Origin: Aureliella helgolandensis
Lineage (GTDB): Bacteria; Planctomycetota; Planctomycetia; Pirellulales; Pirellulaceae
DNA: 64,000 nt
Assembly (NCBI RefSeq): GCF_007752135.1
Contig: NZ_CP036298.1
Span: forward strand, 4,712,001-4,776,000
Direction: 5' to 3'
Shown here: positions 28,396-39,300 of the stretch, in pieces
Layout: each line of letters opens with the position of its first letter
How positions within the stretch are numbered: position 1 is the first letter of the stretch
Program-made: the position numbers and the translations under genes
Notes under the pieces: model-generated
The model's input: only the letters and a program-made list of their open reading frames with translations
Told to the model about the DNA's origin: nothing
Databases searched by the model: none

Positions 28396-28427
28396 TTTCA
28401 ACTTTTAACAACGATTCGGACGCTTCC

Positions 28428-28435
28428 TTGCGAAT
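28428..28435. repeat. IS256 target-site duplication, right copy
   Basis: TTGCGAAT, identical to 26946-26953. Joining one copy to the left flank restores the methylase frame. Confidence 0.9.
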
Positions 28436-31400
28436 TCGGCATGCCGACGCAGCGAAGCTGGCGGCTTCGGCAACCGTTGTGGAAACGGAAGTGGTCTCCG
28501 TAGTCGGCGCAGTGCCAGAGTTGGTATACAGCGGCGGCTCATCAGCAACGATGCTGGTGGCGGAAAAGTCGCTCGACTGGGAGACCGGCACGGTTCCTAC
28601 CACGATCGAGCCTGCTCGCTTCGGTGATGAACTGAGGCGAGTAAAGCATTACATCGCCACTAATAACATCTACGGCGTCGACTTGAATGAAACGGCGGTC
28701 GAGTTGGGACAGCTTTCGCTATGGCTGGGCAGTATTCACCGACTGCTCGTGAAGGAAGGGGAGAACGGTGGTCGCGATATCTATCAATCGGGAGCAACGC
28801 CCTGGTTCGGCCTGCGGCTTCGTTGTGGGAATAGTCTGATCGGAGCTCGTCGGGCGGTGTGGACGACGGAACAGCTTCGTCGAGGCGAACATGCCTGGGC
28901 TTCGGCACATATCCAGCAGGTGCAGTCGGACATCGAGCAACTCCGTGAACACACGACGCCAGAAGAGTTCGCCAAGTTTCGCAAGCAGTCGCTTGATCTG
29001 GTCACCAAGATCAAATGGGACGAGCTGGCAGAGGGTGCCGACGAGTGCCGAGCCCAAGTCGTGCGGTTTTGCGAGTGTGCGAGGGAGCGAAGCACAGCTG
29101 GCCTGAGCAAAGATGAAAAAAAGCTGTACGAAAAGCGGCAGACGATCTGGAAATGGGTCAGCAACCAGAAGGACCAGGACGAGTTACTGGCGTTGTTTGA
29201 CTTGCTGCATGAAGGACGCATGCGTCAGGTCGAGCGGATCTCGTTTGACATCTTCCTGACGCTGGATGAGCAGCACAGCGAATTCAAAGCCGGACTGCCG
29301 CGGCTCTTGAAGCCAGGCGAGTCACGGAGCAACACCGAGATTTTCCACTTCCTAGTCTTTGACCCAGAGATGGTACCGACCCGCAGCGACAAGCTGATGA
29401 AGTCGTTCTGGAAGGACGACTGCGACAACGCTGGGGAATGGGTCAAGAAGCAGGTTTCTCCCAAGTGGTCGAAGGAGCCACTCAACGAAGCGATCGCCAT
29501 CTGTGACCTGATTGACCAGCACTGGCAGACGTATGGTCAGCAGCGTGCGGAAGCTCTGGATGCCACGGCCTGCACTGCCACCGTTTGGCCGGTCCCCGCA
29601 AACAGCTCCGAAGCGGTCAAGCCAAGCCCGTCGCTTGCCGAGCAGGAGCGGGTTTGTCGAGAGCTCGAATCAACCTCCGGCAGCTTTCAGCGTCTGCGTC
29701 TGGTGATGGATACCTGGTGCAGCCTGTGGTTCTGGCCGCTCGATCGTGTTGGCGACTTACCCTCTCGCGATGCGTTTTTGGCCTCAGCCCGGTTGTTGTT
29801 ATCCGGCGATCCGCCCAATGCGGCGTGGACAGGAATCCTCAGTACCAAGCTGGGGTTTGAGATTGATGTGCTGTTGCAGGCCGCACCGGAAGGCGAGGTG
29901 CCCGATACCGAGCTACTGGCTGGTGGAGTGCCGTGGTTTGGAGTCGCAGAAACGATTCGCGGTGAACAAAACTTTCATCATTGGGAGCTGGCGTTTGTCG
30001 AGGTGTTGGGAGAAGAGACGAATGAAGGTGGGTTTGATTTGATCGTGGGGAACCCCCCGTGGATTAGGGTTAGCTGGGCGGACGCTAATGTCCTTTCCGA
30101 ACTCGAACCGTTACTCGGCGTCAGAGACAATCGTAGCGCTGAGTACGGACGCAAAAGAAATGAACTCATTAAGGTGAAAGCCTCACGTACGTTTTACTTT
30201 AATGCATATCAAGAACAGGAAGGGGTTGGTGCGTGTCTAAATTCTTGTCGGCTATATCCCGATTTGGCTAGGATTCAAACGAACCTTTACAAGAATTTCA
30301 TCGTGCGGTCGTGGACAATCCTTTCACGACAAGGCATCGCAGGCCTCTTGCATCCAGAAGGCCCTTACGACGATGCAAAAGGAGGTGGCTTTCGCAGAGC
30401 CATCTATCCGCGCCTCCTTGCACACTACCATCACAAGAATGAGCTTCAATTATTTCATGACGTGGACCACCACACTGATTACAGCATCAACATCTACGGT
30501 TCGACGAAGCCGACCGTTTCGTTTGCTCATATTGCGAATCTGTTTCATCCAACAACTATCGCGAAATCGCACAACCATGCTGACATTGATGCTCCAATAC
30601 CGGGAATCAAAACCGACGAGAATAATTGGAATACTCAACCGCATTCAAAAAGGATAATACTCGTCGGACTTTCAGAGTTGGCGATGTTCGCGTTGCTTCT
30701 GGAAGACGAATCCGCGAATCCAATGGAAGCTCGCCTACCTCAGATCCATGCGCAGCCAATTATTGAAGTTGTGCGAAAAATCACGAGGTCGAAGCGACGG
30801 CTCAACGACGAGAAGGCGAACTACTATTCAACGGTAATGTTCGATGAAACGTATTCTCAACGAGATGGCGTCCTGACGCGAATGGACACTCCAAGTTTTC
30901 AAGGTAACGACCCGTCGGAATGGGTGCTAAGCGGCCCTCATTTCTTCGTTGCAACACCGTTCAACAGATCGGCACGAACAAAATGCACACATAACAATGC
31001 CTACGATGACGTAGATTTGACGGCCATTGAGGAAAAATTCATTCCTCGCGCCGTGTACCGCCCGGGCGATTCCAGCGAATCGAAGTCGTCATTCGAGGCA
31101 AAGATTCCGACATGGCCAAATTCGGAACCAATCACAGATCGTTACCGTTACGTAAACCGTCGGCGCGTTAGCATTTCAACTGAGCGGTCCCTGATCAGTG
31201 CAATCGCTCCGCGTGGGAGCACGCACATCCATCCCGTGCTTTCGCTGACGTTCATAGACAACGGACTCTTAACCCTCTTTGCCGGCACTACGGCAAGCGT
31301 ACTTGTCGACTTCCTGTTGCGAGTGACAGGCAAGTCTGACCTTTACGAATCAACATTGGGCGGTTTTCCGATTCCGCAAGAGCCATTTGCCAGCGCCATA

Positions 31401-32035
31401 TCGTGTCGCGCTCTTCGGCTGAATTGTGTTTCGCTCGCGTATAAAGAACTGTGGAACGAATCAGTTATTCTTGAACGAGATAATTGGACTTCAACGGACA
31501 ACCGACTTGTCCACGAATACGAACTCCCTTGGAGTGAGCTGAACCCGTCCGAGTGGACTTGGAAAACGCCGCTGCGGAGTGACTTTGCGCGTCGTCAGGC
31601 ACTGTTGGAAATCGACGTGCTGGTGGCGATGGGGCTGGGGCTGACACTCGACGAGCTGCTGACGATCTACCGAGTCCAGTTTCCCGTGATGCGGATGTAT
31701 GAACTGGCCGACGAGTTCGACGCCTGTGGCCGCCGCCTCCCCAACACTGTCCGAAAAAACCAGGGCGGCACCCAGTTCCGCACCGCACGCAACGAAGCCC
31801 TCGAAAAGTACCCCGAGGCCTACAAAACCCGCCCCGCCGAAGACGCTCTCAGCCCTGATTTGCCCTTCGCCGACGAAATCGGCGACGCCCCACCGCTGGA
31901 AGTCAGCTGGGAAATCGACGACGGCCTGCAAACCGTCACCAAAACCTTCTACCCACCCTTCACCAAAGTCGACCGCGAAGCCGACTACGCCCGAGCGTGG
32001 GAAGAGTTTGAACGACGATATCCAAAGGAATCGAA

Positions 32036-33319
32036 ATGAACAAAGCATACGGTGGCGTTGACATCGGTAAGCATGCCTCATTCGCTTGCCGCATTGACTT
32101 GGAACATCTCACCATCAGCTACCCGGAACGATCCCTGGGCGTGAACCAAATATTGGATTGGTTTACTTCCAATCCTGTCACTGGAATCTGCATTGATGGA
32201 CCACCGCAACCCAATCAAGGGCGACTGGCCGAACGACTTCCTCAAGATACGCGTTACAACACGCAGCGACGCGTGGCCGAATTCGCTTTGAGAATCTACG
32301 GCTGTTATGGAACCCCGGATGAGGTTCCTGACTTCGATTCAAATCAAGGTTGGATGGCAAGCTCCATGCACCTGTTTAACTCTCTGAAAGATCATTTCGA
32401 TTGGAACATTGATCTGGGGGATGGTCGTGGAGAGCTGAGCGAGACGCACCCAACCTATGCTTTCAAAGCGCTGTTGGGATGCGACGAGGGGAATACTCAT
32501 GGAGACGTTACACAATGGATTGTCGACCCAAATAACCAACTTGCCCCGAAACGCCCAAGAAATGCAGGAGGTCATGCACAGCGTATTGAGCTGCTCAATC
32601 AATCATTCGACCAGCTGAGTTTTCCATTGAATGAAACAATTCAGGCCTGGCTGGAGGCAAGTATCGACCATGTCGATGCGAGCTTGTGCGCATTGATGGC
32701 CCTCTGGAAAGGGGAGGCCATGAATGGACTGATGCCAGTTGGAGACTCTGCTGAGGGAGCCATCTACATTCCCACTGGTATCGATATTTTTAATGTGACT
32801 CAACCTCCTGACCGGGGTGAAGGATTACCGCCAGTTGGCCGACCTCCTTGCCAGCGCGCTGAAGGTGATGAACTGCTGCCACCAAACGCAATCATTTTAC
32901 GACTCGGAAACAATGGTCCGGGAGGTCTGACCCAGGAGGAGACGATTGCCCTGACGCAGGAGGCTGTTGCAGAAGGTGACAACTGGCTACCCGTTGGTAC
33001 CGGGCACAGTTTTAATCTCTGTCAGAATTTGCAGCAAATCGGACACATTCTCTATCTCGCGTTCGGAGACACCTTACGCTTGAGAGCCGTCACGAGCGGG
33101 TGTCATCGTCAAGCTGAGCCCACGTTGGCGTATCCTGGAGAATTTAATCCCTGGCCTGTCAACGAAACGTACGGCTGGGTGGAGATTACGGAAGTAACGG
33201 AAGTTGAAGTCAATCATTTCCAAACGCGACAAAGCGGAAACTGGAAACAAGGCTTTTCACAACGGGGTGGAAATCTCCTCTTCGCACGTGTTCCCCAACA
33301 TGGTGAGGAACAGAGATAG
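32036..33319 (+). CDS. DUF429 (RNase H-fold) protein
   Basis: A 427-aa protein. The N-terminal 230 residues match DUF429: [12 protein letters not shown] at the start, then CIDGPP, FNSLKDH and [13 protein letters not shown], then an Asp-containing [16 protein letters not shown], in keeping with an RNase H-like nuclease fold. The C-terminal half (about 260-427) has no domain I recognise. ATG 32036 overlaps the methylase stop (ATGA) and the helicase gene starts two bases after its stop. DUF429 genes appear in defence islands with methylase and helicase genes; its place in the mechanism is unknown. A GGAAACTGGAAACA repeat is near its 3' end. Confidence 0.78.
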   Translation: MNKAYGGVDIGKHASFACRIDLEHLTISYPERSLGVNQILDWFTSNPVTGICIDGPPQPNQGRLAERLPQDTRYNTQRRVAEFALRIYGCYGTPDEVPDFDSNQGWMASSMHLFNSLKDHFDWNIDLGDGRGELSETHPTYAFKALLGCDEGNTHGDVTQWIVDPNNQLAPKRPRNAGGHAQRIELLNQSFDQLSFPLNETIQAWLEASIDHVDASLCALMALWKGEAMNGLMPVGDSAEGAIYIPTGIDIFNVTQPPDRGEGLPPVGRPPCQRAEGDELLPPNAIILRLGNNGPGGLTQEETIALTQEAVAEGDNWLPVGTGHSFNLCQNLQQIGHILYLAFGDTLRLRAVTSGCHRQAEPTLAYPGEFNPWPVNETYGWVEITEVTEVEVNHFQTRQSGNWKQGFSQRGGNLLFARVPQHGEEQR

Positions 33320-33321
33320 CC

Positions 33322-36300
33322 ATGCTGCCAGCCCATTTAGCCGAGAACATCCGCAAGCAGGTACTTTTTTACCTGCAGTCGACTTTCGACTTCCGAGAGA
33401 AGTCGGTCGAGAAGGCGTTCGAGCGATTTCTGACCGATCCGGATACCGGACTGTTCAAAGGACCGTGGGTTCAGCTCCGCCGGCCCTATCGTCCTGCCGA
33501 TGCAGCTGAACGCGTGCCATTCGATTTCCCGGTCGAGTTCCACCCGTTCAAACACCAGAACCGATCGTGGCGACGACTGACCAGCAAGTCGCAGCACCCC
33601 AAGCCTACGATCGTCACGACAGGCACCGGCAGCGGTAAAACAGAATGCTTCCTGTTTCCGATCCTCGATCACTGCCTGCGCGCTCGCAAAGAAGGGCAGA
33701 AGGGCATCAAGGCGATCATCCTGTATCCGATGAACGCTCTAGCCGCCGACCAGGAAAAACGCTTTGCCAAAGTCATCTGGCGGACCTCCGAACTGAAGCA
33801 GGCAGGCATCCGCGTTGGCAACTACACCGGCCGCTACGATCCGTCTGATCCGGGCGCTTCGGCAGGGAGCGGCACGAAAGCGATGGGCGAAGGCCACGGA
33901 ATCAGCAATCACGAAGCTCAACAGGAAGATCCGCCCGACATCCTGCTGACCAACTACAAGATGCTCGACTACCTGCTCCTGCGCCCGCAGGATCAGCGGT
34001 TGTGGCGGTGGAACAGTTCCCAGGATACAGTCTCCAGTTTCCAGCAGCCTCTGAAGTACTTAGTCTTGGATGAGTTGCATACATACGACGGCGCGCAAGG
34101 AGCTGACGTTGCGTGCCTGATTCGCCGGCTTAAGGAACGCATGGACATCCTCAGAGGTGATTTGTGTGTCGTCGGTACCAGTGCCACGCTTGATGATCGC
34201 GATTCAAGAGACCACACACAGGACGTGAGTGGAAACCGGAAACCGGAAACTGGAAACTCGACATCGGTCGATGCCAAGGAAACCAGCAGCGATCGTCTCG
34301 CCAACTTCGCCAGCACGCTGTTTGAGGAAGAGATCAACGCCGAAGCGGTGATCGGGGAAGACCGAGTCACCGTGGCAGAGATGGTCGTGCTGGCTCCGCT
34401 GGAGGTGACACTGCCGAACCCAACAGGATGCCTACCACTCGAAGATGAAGATGCATTGAAGTACGCCCTGAGGCAGTCAGTGTTGTGGGGCGGCCCTCAG
34501 TATGCCGGACCTGAAATATCTCATCAGCCGTTCTCAAAAGACGATCACAAGCTAATCGATGAGGAAAAGGCGACATTAGAGGCAGTCGAAGAGTGGTCAG
34601 TACAGTTGGGTGGGTGGTTGAAGGGACGGATGCTGTTCAAGTATCTGCTGACTATCTTTGAAAAGTCGGAAGCTGACGGCTCAGGTCCGCTCACCTGGCA
34701 AAACCTCGTCGATCTACTCGCCCGTGAAGATTTAGGGTTCAACGACCACCCGAAGGCGACCGACCGAGGAGCTATCTGTGCCTCGTTTTTCGCGCTGGTT
34801 GCCCAGGCTAAAGAGGTTCGCAGCGGTCATGCTTTTCCACTGGTGCCGACCCAGGTCCAGCTATGGATACGCGAACTGCGCCGTCTGGGCCGACTCGTTC
34901 ACGACAAACCGATCTTCAGCTGGCTGGACGAACCGACCCAGGAATTTCCCAGCCTGCCAGTTTTTCATTGCAGCGAATGCGGAGAATCGGGATGGGTCGG
35001 ACTGGCCGATCCGAACACCGAGACTCAGATTGGCGCGAAGGGCGTCACTGGCTTCCAGCTCGATAGCGAGCCGTCCAAAATCTACCGTGGTTGGTTTGGA
35101 TTCAAAGGGATGCGGAATCCAAACATTGTCGTGATCAGCCCTTGGCCTGAAGAGACAGCCAAAGAAATTGACTGGCAGGATCAAAAGACATTTGGGTTTG
35201 AAGCACAGCAAACACTACAACCAGCAAACGAGCAACAGGAATTTGGCTTCAAACAGTGGTACATGTGTCCCAAAAGCCTAGTGCTGAGACTGGACGACGG
35301 ACCGTGCCCACTGACGAATGATCCCAAGCGTTTCAGGGTCAAAGTGAACCATGAAACGCGGCTGGACAAGAAACAGAATACCGTCGGTGATCAGGGGTGC
35401 CCCAACTGCCAATCGACAGATGGCGTGTTCTTCATCGGTAGCCAATCGGCGACTTTGTCCAGTGTGGCAATCGACGAGCTGTTTGGTTCGGTACTGAACA
35501 ACGACCCGAAGCTACTCGCATTTACCGACAGCGTGCAGGATGCTTCGCACCGTGCCGGATTCTTTTCATCTCGGACATACCAATTCACGTTCCGCACCGC
35601 ACTTCAACATGTGATTGATGATGCTGGCGTCAGCGGGCTCCGGTTGAGTGACGCGGGACCAGCGTTATTGGATTGGTGGTCGCAACCGCGTCCCGGTTGG
35701 CGAGGAAGTATTCGCGAGGCGATGGCTTCATTGTTGCCGCCGGATCTGCATGAGTATTCCGATTTCGTCAACTATCGAGACAACGCATCGGCATCCGATC
35801 CACCCAAACGTTTGAGAGATGAAATTGATCTCCGACTGACCTGGGAAGTAACCAGTGAATTCGGCCTGATGCAGACTCACGGTCGCACGATAGAGCCCGC
35901 AGGCAGTTCCTGTATCGCCTGGGATGACAAGCGGATCGAATCGACTCTGAAGAATCTTCGGGAACGAATCCCCGGTATTGATCCTGCACTGGCGGATATG
36001 TCAGACAGGGCGATCAAGTTGTGGATTTACGGTTTCTTGCACCGAGCTCGCATTCGTGGTGCGATCGCGCATCCGTTTCTGGATAGCTTCGCGAAGAATG
36101 GATTCTGGGGGAAGTATCCTTTTGGACGAACCATCTCCGGTCGCGAAACCTATCCCGGCGGTGGACACTACAAGCCGCATCTGATGGTGACGCAGGCCCA
36201 GCGGACTCACGATCACGTTCTGGCGCCTTCCAAAGGCGGTCGGCAACCGTGGCAACTAGTCTGGGCAAGACGGTCGCTTGCAAAGCCAAACGCTGATGAA

Positions 36301-39300
36301 GCCAGCTTGCTGGATCTGATTGCTGCGCTACTGACGTGCGGTACAGAGGCCGGACTATTCACACGGCTGCATCAGGATGGGACCAAGAACTTCTACGCCG
36401 TCTCTGCTCATGCGGCGCTCCTGACGTCGGATCGCGTGAATTTGGTTTGCAGCGAGAGCGGCAAAGCCGTAATTCGTCCAACTGCCGAAGCGGAGATTTG
36501 GAAGGGCGCGCCGAGCTGGGAATACTACTCCCAGAAAGGACGATACGCAGTGGCGGGGTACTCTCCGCGCCAGCAATACTACCAGGACCGATATCGCAAA
36601 GGAGCACTCAGACGCGTCGTTGCCAGCGAACATACCGGTCTGTTGGCGACCGAGGATCGCGAAAAGCTCGAGCTTGAGTTTTCCAGAACCCAACATACTG
36701 ATGATCCCAATGTCCTGACCTGCACTAGCACGTTGGAGATGGGGATCGATATCGGTGACTTGTCGAGCACGATGCTGTGTTCGATTCCTCCGAGTACCGC
36801 CAGCTATCTGCAACGGATCGGTCGGGCTGGCCGGTCAACGGGAACAGCGCTGATTGTCTCGGTAGTCAACCAACGACCACACGACCTGTTCTTCTATGGT
36901 CGCCCGTCGGAGATGCTGCGTGGCAAAGTGGATCCTCCCGGTTGCTGGCTGGATGCGTCCGCCGTGCTGGTGCGACAATACCTCGCGTACGGATTCGACT
37001 CTGCCACCAAAATCGGCGAACTAACTGAGTTACCGAAGTCCGGCAAGCAACTTGTCGAAGACATGGCGAAGCCAAAGGGCAACATCCCTAAAATGTTGCA
37101 GTGGATCACAAAGAACGAAGCCGACCTTCGTGGTCAGTTCCTGAAACGCTTCCACGGCGACGTGCAATCCGATACGCGAGAACGATTCGTAACAGAGACA
37201 TCGTCTGATCTGTTGTTGCAACGGATGCATCTGGCGACAGGTGAATTTGAGCGAATGAATCGCGATCTGGAGAACGCTCGCAAACGACTTCGTGATCAGC
37301 TGGCCAAACTGGATGATGAAGAGAAGGAAGCACGACTGGAAATCGAGCAGGAATTGCGGATTCTGCAGGGGCGATTGATGAGCCTGAGCAGAACCACGGC
37401 GCTTGAGATCCTGACTGACAGCGGTCTCCTCCCCAACTACGCATTTCCGGAACGAGGCGTCCGCTTCTACGGTGCGATCTACAACAAACATCGCAAGTCC
37501 GACCAGGAGCATAAGCCAATCGAGATCACGCGTCCCGCCGGTGTGGCATTGAAGGAGCTGGCACCAGCAAATCACTTTTACACCCACAGCCGTGTCTTCG
37601 ACATTCAGCAAATTGCGATCGGTAATCCGCAGGATCCGCTGATCTTCACGTGGGCTATTTGTGGTGCTTGCGGACACATGCGGCCTAAGGAGGATTTGGA
37701 TAAGCCCGAAGCCCAGCCTGCCTGTCCGCAATGCGGACACGATGGTGATTCGGCCAGCCAACTCGATCAAGGCCAGCACCGGAAATTCATCGAGTTTTCG
37801 CGGTCACAGGCTCTGTCGTATATGGAGCACTACGACAGTCTGTCCGGTGACCGTAGCGATGAGCGGAATCGCGAATACTATCAGACCATTCGCAGCTTTG
37901 ACCTGACGCAGGACACACCGGCAGGTGCCGTCGGTGATGAGGGACTGCCTTTCGGTATTGAGTACCGTGCATCCGTGATCATGCGAGAAGTCAACGTCGG
38001 CTATCAGGGCGAACAGGGAATCGTACCGTTTGGTGTCGATCAAGAGGCTCCGGAAGACGGTTTCCGCGTTTGCCGGGACTGCGGAATTGTGGTCAGGCCG
38101 GGAGCATCGCTGGACGACATTCGGCATCGTCGCAGCTGTTCTCGTCGACGAGCGAATGACAAACGCCGGCAGGAAGGACGAAACGAACTTCCGTATAACT
38201 GGGAACCAGTCTACCTATATCGTGAACTGAAATCGGAAGCGATTCGCCTACTGCTTCCGATCGCGGACGATAATGACATCGACACGCTGACGGCATGTGT
38301 TCACCTAGGACTTCGGTTGCGATTTGAAGGCAACCCTGCTCACCTGAACGTGTCTCCTCAGATCATGCCGGATCCAGCGACTGGAATGAAACGGTATTAC
38401 GTTGTGCTGCTGGACGGAGTTCCGGGAGGGACGGGTTACCTAAAGACGCTCTATCAGGAGAAGGACGTCCAAAATCGCGACGGTGAAGGCATCATGCAAG
38501 TGTTGCGTTTGGCGCGGAACACATTGGAGACGTGCGTTTGTCGCCAAATGCGACAGGATCCAGAGCGACAGGACACCGACGGATGCTATCGCTGCATTCG
38601 CACTTACCACCTGCAATACAAGTCGGACACGATCAGCCGTGAGCGTGGGATCACGCTACTGAGCAAGCTAATTGCCGCTGGTGAGAAACGAGTGCCGCAA
38701 CAGGCCCTCGCAGCCATCAAGCCGAACTCTCTGTTTGGCAGCATGTTGGAGAAAAAATTCGTTAACCTTTTGGAGTCATTTGTCGGACAACAGAACGGAG
38801 GTTGGGAACAAACCATTATCCGCGGAAATCAGGGCTTTCGATTCTCGCTGCCAGGCGTCGAGCGACTTTGGGAATTGGAACTGCAACCCACCCTTGGTTC
38901 CGCCCAGGGTGTTTCGATTCAATCACAGCCGGACTTCGTCTTGCGGACGGATGATGATCGCATCAAACCGGTCGCGATCTTCACAGACGGCTTTCAGTAC
39001 CACTGCCATCCCGTCAATCGTCTCGCCGACGACCTGAAAAAGCGGCGTTCCATTTTGGAGAGTGGCAAGTATCACGTCTGGAGCGTCACCTGGGACGACC
39101 TCAACCCTGAAAATGCTGATCACGTGATGGTGTGCCATTCACCGGTCGCCCAGATGCTTCAGCAGTACGCGAACGCGGCAAAGGGACAGGGCAAGATCGT
39201 CCCGGATGCCCGGAAAATGATTTGCAATGGACTGGTTCAGTTGAAAGCGTTCATCGCAGCGCCACATGCACCCGGTTGGACACAACTGGCAACATTTGCA

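Larger units (their letters stand above)
26954..28427 (-). mobile_element. IS256-family insertion sequence (1474 bp)
   Basis: The ends are fixed by the 8-bp duplication and by matching terminal inverted repeats. The left end reads GGGGATGTCCCTTGCGTTGT then TAAAAC; the right end, complemented, reads GGAAGCGTCCGAATCGTTGT then TAAAAG. Both continue to GGTGGTCTC. A single transposase gene fills most of the element. The exact duplication and intact transposase indicate a recent insertion. Confidence 0.93.
25017..32039 (+). pseudogene. Large adenine-specific DNA methylase, split by IS256
   Basis: One gene cut in two by the IS at 26954-28427. Removing the IS and one 8-bp duplication gives 5541 nt, an 1846-aa protein in one frame; the junction reads SDLRIRHAD. 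Motif I is EPAMGSGAF near residue 602 in the left half; motif IV is VGNPPW (Asn near 1185 in the restored protein). This is an Eco57I/PglX/DrmMI-like N6-adenine methylase, longer than usual (about 1100-1400 aa), with a 300-residue N-terminal region of unclear function. As it stands, the left half ends at a TAA inside the IS (27045-27047, 676 codons) and the right half lacks a natural start. It starts three bases after the YhcG stop and overlaps the DUF429 start (ATGA at 32036). Loss of the protective methylase while nuclease and helicases stay intact would normally be harmful, so the system may be silent. Confidence 0.88.

Noticed and set aside
28317-32039. Methylase right half as an independent gene starting at 28317
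   Set aside because: That ATG and the first 37 codons come from the IS256 element; the duplication shows it is the 3' half of the gene starting at 25017.
34231-34258. Short tandem repeats as a possible CRISPR array
   Set aside because: Units are 7 bp with no spacers and lie inside a coding frame; no cas gene is present in the window.
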